A DNA stretch of 64,000 bases from JANOZM01 sp031429355 (GTDB taxonomy: Bacteria; Pseudomonadota; Gammaproteobacteria; Burkholderiales; Burkholderiaceae_E). The stretch's first letter is position 1. Every line of letters begins with the position of its first letter. The stretch lies in assembly GCA_031429355.1 (NCBI GenBank), contig JANOZM010000021.1, positions 62,001-126,000 of the forward strand. The letters are read 5' to 3'. The position numbers were made by a program, and so were the translations under genes. This document shows positions 8,540-18,040 of the stretch, piece after piece. The notes under the pieces are model-generated. The model worked only from the letters and a program-made list of their open reading frames with translations. It was not told where the DNA came from and did no database searches.

Positions 8540-8728
8540 TTCGTTCAGTACGAGATTAGGTCACCTCGCTGGCGAAAGGCTTCGCCTTTCGTCCCGCTCC
8601 TCGACCCCGAAAACGCTGGTCACAAACAATGCTCGCGCTTGCAAGCGCTCACCGTTCCATAGGGTTGGCGCATTGGCCAACAAGTCCCTACTCCACTGCA
8701 CGCACGCTTTCGCGTGCTACGTGGCACC
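8540..8728. other. Non-coding stretch with small hairpins
   Basis: Between the dctP terminator and the tRNA terminator there is no gene. Two compact palindromes stand out: CGAAAGG-CTTCG-CCTTTCG (8573-8591) and GCACGC-TTTC-GCGTGC (8702-8717). They may be degenerate terminators or a dispersed repeat; a genome-wide comparison would tell. Confidence 0.4.
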
Positions 8729-8770
8729 AAAACAAAAAGCCACGCATTCGCGTGGCTACCTTTTTGTTTT
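8729..8770 (-). terminator. Terminator of the tRNA-Ala/tRNA-Glu transcript
   Basis: Reverse strand: a GCCACGC/GCGTGGC stem with a GAAT loop, followed by TTTTTGTTTT. The flanking A-tract pairs with this T-tract to extend the hairpin. It abuts the 3' CCA of tRNA-Glu directly. Confidence 0.85.
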
Positions 8771-8845
8771 GGCGTCCCGTACGAGATTCGAACTCGTGTT
8801 ACCGCCGTGAAAGGGCGATGTCCTAGGCCTCTAGACGAACGGGAC
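8770..8845 (-). tRNA. tRNA-Glu (anticodon UUC)
   Basis: A complete cloverleaf on the reverse strand with acceptor stem GTCCCGT/ACGGGAC, anticodon loop CTTTCAC giving UUC, T-loop GTTCGAATC, and an encoded CCA. It lies 55 bp after tRNA-Ala and is probably processed from the same transcript. Confidence 0.97.
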
Positions 8846-8900
8846 AGATGTTACTCAAACGATGTTACTCAAGCTTTACTGCTTTTTTACTAAACCGCTT

Positions 8901-8976
<76 letters not shown>

Positions 8977-9095
8977 AAACCCAAGACTCCTATGTTAGCA
9001 ATCCTCACGCCGCTTGTAAAGTTGGCTTGCACGACATAAGCGCGCGGCGTTTACAATAACGCTTTTAGTAAATTAAAAACTTCAATTCCGACACT

Positions 9096-11132
9096 ATGGC
9101 TAACAACACACTTCCCGACTTCGCTGCCTTTAACCCCGCAAAGGTTGGCGCACAAATTGATCAATTAATCAGCCAATTGCAGGCTAGCGTAACCGTAGCT
9201 GAAGCCGCCCCAGCGACGTGGCAAGAATTTTATTTACCGTTAGAAGAGACAAGCGAGCAACTGCAACGGGCATGGGGGGTAGTCTCTCATTTAAACGGTG
9301 TTGCAGATAGCCCTGCGCTACGCGCCGCTTACGAAGAAAAACTACAAGACATAACGCAAGCGTGGACCGAGATTGGCCAGAACAAAGCCTTGTTCGCTCA
9401 GTATAAAAAGCTCAAAGCTTCTAGCGAATACGCAAATGCCAGCGCAACCCGCAAACGCATTATTGATAAAGCGTTGCAAGCGTTTGAATTAAGCGGCGCG
9501 GCATTAGTTTCGCCCGCCCGCGAACGCTACGCGGCGATTCAAGACGAAGCGGCACAGCTATCACAAGATTTTTCGAAACGTGCTCTTGATGCCACCAACG
9601 CCTACACGCTGCACCTTGAAACAACCGAGCAAATTGCAGGATTACCCAGCGATGTGATTGCTGCAGCAAAAGCTGAAGCTCAAAGCAAAAACAAGGATGG
9701 TTGGTACTTTAGTTTACGTATGCCCTCGTATTTGCCAGTGATGCAATACGCAGATGATCGTTTCGTGCGAGAAACAATCTACAAAGCCTATTGCACGCGC
9801 GCCTCCGAGAGCGGTCCCGCTGATTTAAACAATAGCAAAATTATTGAGCAAACATTGGCATTGCGTGCTGAGGAATCGGAGCTTCTCGGCTTTGGTAATT
9901 TTGCAGAGCTTTCGTTGGCAACAAAGATGGCGGACACGCCTGCACAAGTCGATCTTTTCTTGCGCGATCTTGGAAAAAAAGCAAAACCATACGCTTTAAA
10001 AGAAGTACAAGAGTTACGCAATTTTGCAGCAGAAAAATTGGGCATTGCTGATTTACAAGCCTGGGACGTTGCCTACGTTAGCGAAAAATTAAAAGAAGAA
10101 CGTTATTCGTTTTCGGAACAAGAAGTACGTCAGTATTTCCAAGCCCCAAAAGTTTTAAAAGGCTTGTTTTCAAAAATCGAAGAGCTGTTTTCTGTTTCTG
10201 TTGTAAAAGATCAGACATCGGTTTGGCATGAGTCTGTTGAGTTTTATCGGATTGAAAAAACTACCGCTACGGGCAAAGAATTAGTAGGCCAGTTTTATAT
10301 CGATTTGTATGCCCGCGAAAGCAAGCGTAGTGGCGCGTGGATGGACGATGTACGCGGACGTAACCATACAAACGCACAGCTGCAAACCCCAGTGGCTTAT
10401 CTGGTGTGTAACTTCATGCCGCCAATCGATGGAAAACCCGCGCTGCTAACCCATGATGAGGTGACCACTTTGTTTCATGAAATGGGGCATGGCTTGCATC
10501 ATTTGTTAACACGGGTTGATGACTTAGCCGTCTCTGGTATCAATGGCGTTGAATGGGACGCAGTAGAGCTCCCAAGTCAATTTATGGAGAATTTTTGTTG
10601 GGAATGGCCGTGCGTGCAAGCGATGTCAAGCCACGTCGATACGGCAGCGCCTTTACCGAGGGCTCTGTTTGATAAAATGACCGCTGCTAAGAACTTTCAA
10701 GCCGCTATGCAAACGATGCGCCAACTTGAATTTTCATTGTTTGATATGCAATTGCACTCCAGCGCGAAAGTGCCCAATGTGCAAGCAACGCTCGATGCGG
10801 TTCGCCGCGAATTAGCCGTTATTACGCCACCGGCATACAATCGTTTTCAAAATAGCTTTAGCCATATCTTTGCGGGCGGTTACGCAGCGGGCTATTACAG
10901 CTATAAGTGGGCCGAAGTCTTGTCGGCCGACTGCTATGCGGCGTTTGAAGAAAAGCCGAGCGAGTCGGCTGCTATTGGCAAAAAATTCCTGCAAGAAATT
11001 TTATCTGCAGGTGGTAGCCGACCGGCTATCGACTCATTCCGCGCGTTTAGGGGTAGAGACCCGCAGATCGACGCCCTACTTCGGCACAATGGATTGCAGG
11101 AAAATCCTTTAGTTCAAGCCAGCCATGCCTAA
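9096..11132 (+). CDS. prlC: Oligopeptidase A (M3 family metallopeptidase)
   Basis: 678 residues, the usual length for bacterial oligopeptidase A. The zinc site HEXXH is His461-Glu-Met-Gly-His465 in FHEMGHGLHHLL, and the third ligand Glu follows about 25 residues later in VELPSQFMENF. The downstream SHIFAGGYAAGYYSYKW block carries the substrate-positioning Tyr residues of M3 peptidases. There is no signal peptide, so it works in the cytoplasm degrading short peptides, including cleaved signal peptides in E. coli. Its last codons overlap the start of the glutaredoxin-like gene by 8 bp. Confidence 0.95.
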   Translation: MANNTLPDFAAFNPAKVGAQIDQLISQLQASVTVAEAAPATWQEFYLPLEETSEQLQRAWGVVSHLNGVADSPALRAAYEEKLQDITQAWTEIGQNKALFAQYKKLKASSEYANASATRKRIIDKALQAFELSGAALVSPARERYAAIQDEAAQLSQDFSKRALDATNAYTLHLETTEQIAGLPSDVIAAAKAEAQSKNKDGWYFSLRMPSYLPVMQYADDRFVRETIYKAYCTRASESGPADLNNSKIIEQTLALRAEESELLGFGNFAELSLATKMADTPAQVDLFLRDLGKKAKPYALKEVQELRNFAAEKLGIADLQAWDVAYVSEKLKEERYSFSEQEVRQYFQAPKVLKGLFSKIEELFSVSVVKDQTSVWHESVEFYRIEKTTATGKELVGQFYIDLYARESKRSGAWMDDVRGRNHTNAQLQTPVAYLVCNFMPPIDGKPALLTHDEVTTLFHEMGHGLHHLLTRVDDLAVSGINGVEWDAVELPSQFMENFCWEWPCVQAMSSHVDTAAPLPRALFDKMTAAKNFQAAMQTMRQLEFSLFDMQLHSSAKVPNVQATLDAVRRELAVITPPAYNRFQNSFSHIFAGGYAAGYYSYKWAEVLSADCYAAFEEKPSESAAIGKKFLQEILSAGGSRPAIDSFRAFRGRDPQIDALLRHNGLQENPLVQASHA

Positions 11133-11775
11133 ATCGAAATTAATTCTTATTGCCGCGCTGCTTTTAAGCAGCGGAGCCGCGTTTGCGCAATACAAGTTTG
11201 TGGCCGCTGATGGTTCGGTCACTTACTCAGATCGCCCGCCTCCGAGCGATGCGCGAGTTGGTAGCGCAGTAAAGGTCGGTGTTGCCGGCGCAGGCGTTGC
11301 GCAGGGTTTAGATGAATTACCCTTTGCAACTAAGCAAGTGGCAAGCAAATACCCGGTTGTTTTGTATTCAGCGCCCGATTGTGGTCCTTGCGCGAGTGCT
11401 AAGGTTCATTTGGCTAAACGCGGTGTGCCATTTTCGGAAAAACAGATTCGTAATGCGGCCGATGCAACTGCATTCAAGGCCCTAGGGTTCTCAGAAATGA
11501 GTTTTCCTGCAATTAGTATTGGCGCTCAAAAACAAAATGGATTTGAAGCAGGGGCACTTGACACGTTGTTGGATGCAGCTGGTTATCCAAAGACAGCCAA
11601 ATTGCCTGCGAGTTATCAAGCTAAAAGCGAGCCTTTAACGGCCGAGCCAACTGCAAAAACTACGGTTCGAGTTGCCGATGCAACAAACACTGCAAACGGT
11701 GAGCCACGGGTAGAAACAAAACCAAAGCGGGTTACGCCCCCACCGGTTAAACAAGAACCAAGCATACGGTTTTAA
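11125..11775 (+). CDS. Exported DUF4124-glutaredoxin domain protein
   Basis: 216 residues. A Sec signal peptide (residues 1-21, ending AFAQ) is followed by a short DUF4124 motif (YKFVAADGSVTYSDRPPP). A thioredoxin-fold/glutaredoxin domain begins near residue 77, with a redox-active Cys86-Gly-Pro-Cys89 (SAPDCGPCASAK) and the cis-Pro region (SFPAISI). The C-terminus is a Thr/Pro/Lys-rich tail. It probably serves a thiol-disulfide role in the periplasm, or a sensory one, because glutaredoxin domains are normally cytoplasmic. Its start overlaps prlC by 8 bp, so translation is likely coupled. Partner proteins are unknown. Confidence 0.85.
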   Translation: MPKSKLILIAALLLSSGAAFAQYKFVAADGSVTYSDRPPPSDARVGSAVKVGVAGAGVAQGLDELPFATKQVASKYPVVLYSAPDCGPCASAKVHLAKRGVPFSEKQIRNAADATAFKALGFSEMSFPAISIGAQKQNGFEAGALDTLLDAAGYPKTAKLPASYQAKSEPLTAEPTAKTTVRVADATNTANGEPRVETKPKRVTPPPVKQEPSIRF

Positions 11776-11888
11776 CCAAAGCCAGTTATCTCTTAAGGTT
11801 TTATCCGCTGACGATTTAAAAACCAAATTTTAGCGGTATCGTTTTGCCTCAGTTATCATAGCGGCATGTTTGTAATAACAGGCCGTTC

Positions 11889-12680
11889 ATGAAGCTCGCT
11901 ACTTGGAATGTTAATTCCTTAAACGTAAGACTAAGTCACGTACTCGATTGGTTGAAAGACACCCAATGCGATTTACTGTGCCTACAAGAAACAAAATTAA
12001 CCGACGATAAATTCCCCCAAGAAATTCTATTGCAGGCGGGTTACGACAGTTATTTTATTGGGCAAAAAACGTATAACGGCGTCGCTTTGTTGGTCCGTAA
12101 GGCAACCATGCCAACACCAACCGACATCGTGCTTAGCATGCCAAATTTTGTCGATGAACAAAAACGTATTGTTGCTGCACGCTTTGGCAATCTACGCGTT
12201 ATTTGCGGTTATTTTCCCAATGGCGAGTCGTTGGAGAGCGATAAATTTCAATACAAAATGGCTTGGCTAAATGCCTTGCACGATTGGGTGCAGTCTGAGT
12301 TAGCTTTAACTAAATCGCTGCCAATGGTTTTAACTGGCGATTTTAATATTGCCCCTACTGATGCCGATGTTCACGACCCAACGTTGTGGGCGGGCAAATT
12401 GCACTGCAGCGATCAAGAGCGAGCCCAATTTCAACGACTAATCAGCTTAGGTTTGATCGACAGTTTTCGCATGTTTGAACAAGCCCCAAAACTATATAGC
12501 TGGTGGGACTATCGAATGATGGGTTTTCGCCGGAACGCGGGATTACGTATCGATCACGTACTAGTTAGCGAAGCACTGAAAGATAAAGTGAAGGCAGTCA
12601 CGATCGACAAAGCACCACGAAAATTAGAAAAGCCTTCTGATCACACGCCAGTAATTTGTGAGCTCGACTTTACGTTTTAA
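11889..12680 (+). CDS. xthA: Exodeoxyribonuclease III
   Basis: 263 residues. Typical exonuclease III/AP-endonuclease fold: MKLATWNVNSLNVRL with the metal-site Asn, LLCLQETK with the catalytic Glu, LTGDFNIAPTD with the Asp/Asn pair, WWDYR, and the C-terminal LRIDHVL and SDHTPV motifs (catalytic Asp-His). It cleaves abasic sites and removes 3' blocks in base-excision repair. It is convergent with ntrC, with only 19 bp between stops and no visible terminator. Confidence 0.95.
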   Translation: MKLATWNVNSLNVRLSHVLDWLKDTQCDLLCLQETKLTDDKFPQEILLQAGYDSYFIGQKTYNGVALLVRKATMPTPTDIVLSMPNFVDEQKRIVAARFGNLRVICGYFPNGESLESDKFQYKMAWLNALHDWVQSELALTKSLPMVLTGDFNIAPTDADVHDPTLWAGKLHCSDQERAQFQRLISLGLIDSFRMFEQAPKLYSWWDYRMMGFRRNAGLRIDHVLVSEALKDKVKAVTIDKAPRKLEKPSDHTPVICELDFTF

Positions 12681-12699
12681 TACTTACTCGTTTTAACGT

Positions 12700-14328
12700 T
12701 TACTCCTTAAGCCCCAGTTCTTGAATTTTTCGAGTGATCGTATTGCGGCCAATGCCTAATCGTTGCGCGGCTTCGATGCGCCGTCCACGTGTGTGCTGCA
12801 ACGCACTTTGAATTAAAGCGGCCTCAAAACAACGAGTAAGCTCGGCCATCATTTGGCTGTGCTCTTGCCCCTCGGGCAACAAATCTAATTGCTTTGGTTG
12901 TTGCAACAACATTTGCTTGGCTAAAATTCGTAGCGGTTCAACCCAAGCTTGTGAGCCCGCTTGCAATTCCAATGGAACATTATTAATCGCGTAGCCTAAA
13001 TCGGCTAAGGCACGTTCGTATGGCAATGAAACCGGTGGACCATTTCCCAATTGCCCATTCGAATCCGACAATTGACTTTGTTCCCCAACAACCACCGGCG
13101 TGAATTCGCTTGCGCGCAGGGTTGGCTCAGCTACCGGATAGGTATGACTTGAAATCACGTCAGCTTTTAAGCTCGGCGCAGCTCTTATTTCCACCGGCAA
13201 ATCAACCACGTCCGCAACTTGCCCTGGCGTCATTACATTAATCCAGTGACACAAGTTTTCAAGTTGCCGAACATTGCCCGGCCACGAAAAACCAGTTAAC
13301 GCGTCGATAGCGGCCAAGCTTAAACGCTTGGGCTCAACCGCGAGTTGTTGAGCGCTTTGGCGCATAAAATGATTAACTAATAAAGCAATATCTTCGCGGC
13401 GCTCACGCAATGCCGGAATGCGCAAACGAATTACATTTAAGCGATGGAATAAATCCTCGCGGAAAAGCCCTTGCGCTACACGTTGTTCTAAGTGTTGATG
13501 GGTTGCAGCAATCACTCGCACATTTGAGCGAATGGGTTGGTGTCCACCGACACGATAAAAATGCCCGTCAGATAAAACCCGCAAAAGACGAGTTTGTAGT
13601 TCTGCTGGCATATCGCCAATTTCATCTAAAAATAAGGTGCCACCTTCGGCTTGCTCAAATCGGCCACGGCGTTGTTGTTGAGCGCCAGTAAACGAACCAC
13701 GCTCGTGACCAAACAATTCGGACTCTAGTAAATCACGCGGAATTGCAGCGGTATTTAAGGCGACAAAGGCTTCGTTTTTTCGTCCACTATGACGATGCAA
13801 TGCACGTGCGACTAGCTCTTTACCGGTTCCGGATTCGCCCGTCACAAGCACCGTTGCATTCGATGTAGAAAGCCTGCCAATAGCGCGAAACAGTTCTTGC
13901 ATGGCCGGTGCTTGACCCATTAACTCGGGCATAGTTTCGGGGCCCGATTCGACAAGACCGTTCACTTGGCTCTCGCTAAGCGCACGACGTACTAATGCAG
14001 TCGCAGCAGGCAAATCGAAAGGTTTCGCTAAGTATTCATAGGCACCGCCTTGAAAAGCCGACACGGCGCTTTCTAGGTCCGAATAAGCCGTCATGATAAT
14101 GACTGGCGCAGTAACACCTTCAAGGCGCATTTGTTCTAGAAATTCGAGGCCTGTCATACCGGGCATTCGAATATCGGACAAGACAACGCGTGGCCGAACT
14201 GTTTGCAAACGCGCTAGGGCTTCACGCGGCGAAGCAAAGCTCTCGACAGCAAAGCCGTCTTTAGTCAGTGAGCGTTCCAGCACCCAGCGCATGGATTGAT
14301 CATCATCTACTACCCAGACTTCGCTCAT
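12700..14328 (-). CDS. ntrC: Nitrogen regulator NtrC (NR-I), sigma-54 activator
   Basis: 542 residues. An N-terminal receiver has an acidic pocket (Asp8-10) and phospho-acceptor Asp52 (LSDIRMPG). The central AAA+ domain has Walker A GESGTGKE (164-171) and the sigma-54-contacting loop GSFTGA (211-216), where the second residue is Ser instead of the common Ala. A long linker (about 390-470) precedes a Fis-type helix-turn-helix at the C-terminus ([20 protein letters not shown]). It activates nitrogen-scavenging genes, including probably glnA upstream of it. It follows ntrB by 15 bp on the reverse strand. The linker is longer than in enteric NtrC (469 residues), accounting for most of the extra length. 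Confidence 0.95.
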   Translation of the reverse strand: MSEVWVVDDDQSMRWVLERSLTKDGFAVESFASPREALARLQTVRPRVVLSDIRMPGMTGLEFLEQMRLEGVTAPVIIMTAYSDLESAVSAFQGGAYEYLAKPFDLPAATALVRRALSESQVNGLVESGPETMPELMGQAPAMQELFRAIGRLSTSNATVLVTGESGTGKELVARALHRHSGRKNEAFVALNTAAIPRDLLESELFGHERGSFTGAQQQRRGRFEQAEGGTLFLDEIGDMPAELQTRLLRVLSDGHFYRVGGHQPIRSNVRVIAATHQHLEQRVAQGLFREDLFHRLNVIRLRIPALRERREDIALLVNHFMRQSAQQLAVEPKRLSLAAIDALTGFSWPGNVRQLENLCHWINVMTPGQVADVVDLPVEIRAAPSLKADVISSHTYPVAEPTLRASEFTPVVVGEQSQLSDSNGQLGNGPPVSLPYERALADLGYAINNVPLELQAGSQAWVEPLRILAKQMLLQQPKQLDLLPEGQEHSQMMAELTRCFEAALIQSALQHTRGRRIEAAQRLGIGRNTITRKIQELGLKE

Positions 14329-14343
14329 TGAAACCTCGAAAAA

Positions 14344-15420
14344 CTAATTGAATTCCATCGGCAACAATACTTTGAAATCGGTTCGACCCGGCGCACTTTC
14401 AAACTCAATGGTTCCACCACTTTGTTGAACAAAACTTTGCGCCAACGACAAACCTAATCCACTGCCACCCTCTCGGCCCGACACCAATGGAAAGAAGATT
14501 CTAGATCTAATTTCTTCAGGTACACCCGGACCGCTATCAATCACATGCAATTCTAATGCCAGCTTGCAACGCTTGCGTGCAATCGTTAATTGCCGCCCTA
14601 CGCGCGTTTTTAAGCGAATTTCACCAGAAGCGTGCATTGCCTGTATCGCGTTTTGCACCAAATTGAGGAGCACTTGAATTAATTGTTCGCGGTCACCCAA
14701 GAACTCTGGGATGCTAGCGTCGTAATCTCGAATAAAAAGAATACCTGCGGGATGTTGCGCTAAGCTTACAGAGCGGACCCGCTCGCACACTTCGTGAATG
14801 TTAACTAAGTTGCGCTGTGGTGCTCGACGGTGCGGTGCCAATAATCGATCAACCAAAGCTTGCAGCCGCGCGGCTTCTTTAATAATGACTTGGGTATATT
14901 CGCGCTGGCCAGCCGATGGTAATTCTTCTTCTAATAGTTGGGCAGCGCCACGAATACCACCCAAGGGATTTTTAATTTCATGGGCCAAATTACGGACTAA
15001 CTCGCGATTGGCGTTGGCCAGCTCGGTCATATGCTCGTCATGGGCAAGTTTTGCACGCTGTTCGATCTCGGAAAATTCGAGCATCAAAAAACCGACTTGT
15101 GAATGCACCACACTAGCGGTGCAAATAAGCGATAGAGCATCCATATTAAGGCGCTCTAAAACGATTTCTTGCCTGCGCTGCTCGAATGTGTTTTGCGATG
15201 CATCATTCAGCAGATTTTCGACCGTGGCGGTATTAGCAAACTGCCTCGAGAATGATTGCCCAACGCTTGTGCGTGCCGAAAGGCCAAACATTTGTTCGGC
15301 CGCTTGGTTCAAAAAAACTACGTGACCCGTTGCGTTTAGCAAGACCACCGACGTTGAGAGCCAGTCTAAGCCTGCAAATAGCGACGAGGTTGCCTTTCGC
15401 CGCTCGTTTGATTCTTGCAA
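14344..15420 (-). CDS. ntrB: Nitrogen sensor kinase NtrB (NR-II)
   Basis: 358 residues, soluble. An N-terminal PAS domain (about 15-125) is followed by the phospho-acceptor His147 in LAHEIKNPLGGIRGAAQLLE, almost identical to enteric NtrB, then a HATPase domain with the N box (LLNLVQNAIQA), DSGPGVP and GGSGLGLSLA. NtrB phosphorylates NtrC under nitrogen limitation and dephosphorylates it when bound by PII. It lies 12 bp after the DUF4124 gene and 15 bp before ntrC, forming a tight operon. Confidence 0.95.
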   Translation of the reverse strand: MQESNERRKATSSLFAGLDWLSTSVVLLNATGHVVFLNQAAEQMFGLSARTSVGQSFSRQFANTATVENLLNDASQNTFEQRRQEIVLERLNMDALSLICTASVVHSQVGFLMLEFSEIEQRAKLAHDEHMTELANANRELVRNLAHEIKNPLGGIRGAAQLLEEELPSAGQREYTQVIIKEAARLQALVDRLLAPHRRAPQRNLVNIHEVCERVRSVSLAQHPAGILFIRDYDASIPEFLGDREQLIQVLLNLVQNAIQAMHASGEIRLKTRVGRQLTIARKRCKLALELHVIDSGPGVPEEIRSRIFFPLVSGREGGSGLGLSLAQSFVQQSGGTIEFESAPGRTDFKVLLPMEFN

Positions 15421-15432
15421 TTGAATAGGACT

Positions 15433-15996
15433 CTAGCCCTTAATCATGCCGATTTCGCGGCGCAAAGAGCCAATATTGCCTTCAGTGCGGGCAATGTCTT
15501 CGCGCAATTTTTGTACCCGCGATTGATACTTTTCATAGTTACGCTCGTCGCCACGACGCTCGGGTTCACCGTTATTAAACTCTTTTTTCAAATCGGCTAA
15601 GCGAGTTTCTTCTTTTTTAACTTCGTCATCCAGAATTTTTCGGCGGTCAGAATCGCGTTGATTTTGCGCGCTAGTATCCACTTTTGGAAAATCGCTGGCT
15701 TTACCCGCAACAACGCCGTTGCTTGAACTAGTTCCTGGCTTAACTGCAGCCCCCGCTGGCAACTTTGGTGCCGGAATTGCCGTAAGCGGCTGCAGGTCTA
15801 ATTTTTTACAATTTTTACCTGGGGTGTTTTGATACAAAGGTACCCCAGTTTCACCTTCGCAACGGTAAATTTCAGCTTGGGCAAACGCTGCAGTAGGGAG
15901 CAAAGATCCAATCAGCATCACTAAAGGCGCGACGGCCACTGATAGCCCGAGGGTAGAAAGCGCTTGGAATTTCGAATGTGTAACTGGTTTGAGCAT
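15433..15996 (-). CDS. Exported DUF4124 coiled-coil protein in the glnA-ntrBC region
   Basis: 187 residues from the ATG at 15996, chosen because GGAG lies 9 bp upstream and the residues after it form a good signal peptide. The longer frame to 16032 lacks such support. The mature part begins with a DUF4124 motif (EIYRCEGETGVPLYQNTPGKNC). The C-terminal half is a charged probable coiled coil (about residues 120-180: EEVKKEETRL-like heptads, KLREDIARTEGNIGSLRREI). Its function is unknown. It sits between glnA and ntrB, 12 bp before ntrB. I recall DUF4124 proteins at this position in other beta-proteobacteria, which suggests an envelope protein co-expressed with the nitrogen sensors. Confidence 0.85.
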   Translation of the reverse strand: MLKPVTHSKFQALSTLGLSVAVAPLVMLIGSLLPTAAFAQAEIYRCEGETGVPLYQNTPGKNCKKLDLQPLTAIPAPKLPAGAAVKPGTSSSNGVVAGKASDFPKVDTSAQNQRDSDRRKILDDEVKKEETRLADLKKEFNNGEPERRGDERNYEKYQSRVQKLREDIARTEGNIGSLRREIGMIKG

Positions 15997-16142
15997 TGGT
16001 GAGCTCCGATAAATAGTATGAGTTTCAACCACAGGAAAACTTGCGAGTGAAAGTTAAGGTAACTTGTTAAGTCGAGTTTAGTCGAAAACGGCTAAAACCC
16101 AAACAAAAAACTGCAGCCGAATTTGCAGGACAAATCGCAGTT

Positions 16143-16158
16143 TGCATAGGCCCTGCCT
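16143..16158 (-). promoter_or_regulatory. Possible sigma-54 promoter for DUF4124-ntrBC
   Basis: Reverse strand AGGCAG-GGCCT-ATGCA has the invariant GG and GC dinucleotides exactly 10 bp apart and matches most of TGGCAC-N5-TTGCA. It would start transcription near 16132, about 135 bp before the DUF4124 start codon. Confidence 0.4.
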
Positions 16159-16262
16159 TAGAACAACGCAATTAGAGACTATCTGGCTGACCTTTGTAAA
16201 GCAATTGGCCAATCGGATTAGACCAATGGTATTTTCCATTTGCGCACGCAGCATTTAGACGG

Positions 16263-16290
16263 AAAAAAAGGCCCCGAGAGGCCTTTTTTA
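16263..16290 (-). terminator. Rho-independent terminator after glnA
   Basis: A-tract, GGCC stem with CCGA-type loop, GGCC and T-run (AAAAAAAGGCCCCGAG ... AGGCCTTTTTT). It lies 74 bp beyond the glnA stop and separates glnA from the DUF4124-ntrBC unit. It is symmetric enough to work on both strands. Confidence 0.85.
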
Positions 16291-16363
16291 TCACGCAACG
16301 TTACTTCGTGCATAACAACTAGTAACGGTGCACATTGTTCAGTGCCCCGTTATAAGTGGTTTT

Positions 16364-17779
16364 TTACAACGAGTAGTACATATCGAACTCTACAGGGTGA
16401 GTCGTCATGCGGAAGCGGGTCACTTCTTGCATTTTCAACTCAATATAAGCGTCAATTGACTCATTGCTGAACACGCCGCCACGGGTCAAGAACTCGCGGT
16501 CTTTGTCCAAAGCTTCCAATGCTTGATCCAACGAATGGCAAACGGTTGGGATCTTTGCGTCTTCTTCTGGTGGCAAGTCGTACAAGTTCTTGTCAGCAGC
16601 TTCGCCCGGATGGATTTTGTTTTGAACGCCATCTAAACCGGCCATCATCATGGCTGAAAACGCCAAGTATGGGTTGGCTGAAGGATCTGGGAAACGAACT
16701 TCGATACGGCGACCCTTTGGGTTTGGCACGTGAGGAATACGGATTGAAGCAGAACGATTACGCGCTGAATAAGCTAACTTCACCGGTGCCTCGTACCCAG
16801 GAACCAAACGCTTGTACGAGTTGGTACCAGGATTAGTAATCGCGTTTAATGCACGAGCGTGCTTAATAATGCCGCCAATGTAATACAACGCAAACTCTGA
16901 CAGGCCAGCGTATTTGTCACCTGCAAACAAATTGTTGCCGTCTTTCCAGACTGACTGGTGGCAATGCATACCAGAGCCATTGTCGCCAACTACCGGCTTA
17001 GGCATGAAGGTTGCGGTTTTGCCATACGAATGCGCAACGTTAAACACCACATACTTGAGGATTTGAGTCCAGTCAGCACGCTGCGTTAAAGTTGAAAAAC
17101 GGGTGCCGATTTCGCACTGGCCAGGACCAGCAACTTCGTGATGGTGCACTTCGACTGGAACGCCCATTTGCTCGAGAATTAAACACATTTCCGAGCGCAT
17201 ATCTTGGAACGAATCTACTGGAGGAACTGGGAAATAACCGCCCTTCAGTGTTGGGCGATGACCCAAGTTGCCGCCTTCAAAATGCAAACCGGTCGACCAT
17301 GGGGCTTCTTCGGAATTGATTTTTACGCCACAACCGGACATATCAACGTTCCAGGTGATCGAATCAAAAATGAAGAATTCGGGTTCTGGGCCAAAATAAA
17401 CGGTATCGCCTAAACCAGTGGACTTTAAGTAGGCTTCAGCACGCTTAGCTAAAGAACGTGGATCGCGATCGTACCCTTTACCGGTTGAAGGCTCTAGAAC
17501 ATCACAAGTGATGATCATTGTTGGCTCTTCACGGAACGGGTCCATTTGCGCTGTTGTTGGATCAGGCATCAACAACATGTCGGAGGCTTCAATGCCCTTC
17601 CAGCCGGCAATTGACGAACCGTCAAACGCGTGGCCGCCAGAAAATTTTTCTTCATCAAAATGGCTAGCGGGCACGGTTACATGCTGCTCTTTGCCTTTTG
17701 TATCGGTAAAGCGAAAGTCAACGAATTTACCTTCGTTGTCTTTAAATTTTTTCATCACGTCTTTGACGGTCATGGACAT
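16364..17779 (-). CDS. glnA: Glutamine synthetase type I
   Basis: 471 residues from the ATG at 17779, chosen because GGAG stands 9 bp upstream; the frame stays open to 17914 but those 45 extra residues are not GlnA-like and cross the leader. Signature blocks are [12 protein letters not shown], the metal/glutamate site PEPEFFIFD, the ATP loop [16 protein letters not shown], the Glu-flap region ([10 protein letters not shown]), the ammonium-site Arg, and the adenylylation Tyr in NLYDLPPEE. It condenses glutamate and ammonia using ATP and forms a dodecamer regulated by adenylylation. The leader contains a sigma-54 promoter and two NtrC-like dyads, consistent with control by the NtrBC encoded downstream. 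Confidence 0.97.
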   Translation of the reverse strand: MSMTVKDVMKKFKDNEGKFVDFRFTDTKGKEQHVTVPASHFDEEKFSGGHAFDGSSIAGWKGIEASDMLLMPDPTTAQMDPFREEPTMIITCDVLEPSTGKGYDRDPRSLAKRAEAYLKSTGLGDTVYFGPEPEFFIFDSITWNVDMSGCGVKINSEEAPWSTGLHFEGGNLGHRPTLKGGYFPVPPVDSFQDMRSEMCLILEQMGVPVEVHHHEVAGPGQCEIGTRFSTLTQRADWTQILKYVVFNVAHSYGKTATFMPKPVVGDNGSGMHCHQSVWKDGNNLFAGDKYAGLSEFALYYIGGIIKHARALNAITNPGTNSYKRLVPGYEAPVKLAYSARNRSASIRIPHVPNPKGRRIEVRFPDPSANPYLAFSAMMMAGLDGVQNKIHPGEAADKNLYDLPPEEDAKIPTVCHSLDQALEALDKDREFLTRGGVFSNESIDAYIELKMQEVTRFRMTTHPVEFDMYYSL

Positions 17780-17945
17780 CGCTTGAAGCTCCAAAGTTAA
17801 TTTAATGCTGTTCTGATCGGTTTTGTGCGCACTATCTTTTTGTACAAATTGAACAGTCGGAAGAGTTTGCTGACTACAGTTTCGTATTGTCGTTGTTTTC
17901 TCAGACAGTTTCAAACCCTGAGTCTTTAACTACTGTCGCACTTCA

Positions 17946-17961
17946 TGCAAATTACGCGCCA
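17946..17961 (-). promoter_or_regulatory. Sigma-54 promoter of glnA
   Basis: Reverse strand TGGCGC-GTAAT-TTGCA, one base from the TGGCAC-N5-TTGCA consensus, with GG and GC exactly 10 bp apart. The predicted start near 17935 gives a leader of about 155 nt. Confidence 0.7.
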
Positions 17962-17980
17962 GCTAATGAAGGGTTAAATA

Positions 17981-17995
17981 GCACTATGTTGGTGC
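17981..17995 (-). promoter_or_regulatory. NtrC-type binding site, proximal
   Basis: Reverse strand GCACCAACATAGTGC, a near-perfect dyad matching the NtrC pattern GCACCA-N3-TGGTGC with one change. It is centred about 53 bp upstream of the predicted sigma-54 start. Confidence 0.6.
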
Positions 17996-18040
17996 AGAAA
18001 ACTGACTACAGAAGGTCCGGACGCTTGTTTTTGGGGCGTA

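Noticed and set aside
14798..15325. 175-residue forward ORF
   Set aside because: Exactly antisense to ntrB, which has full kinase motifs; composition rich in Ser/Arg as expected for a shadow frame.
17780..17914. 45-residue N-terminal extension of GlnA
   Set aside because: Known GlnA proteins begin at the chosen start, which has a GGAG site; the extension crosses the untranslated leader.
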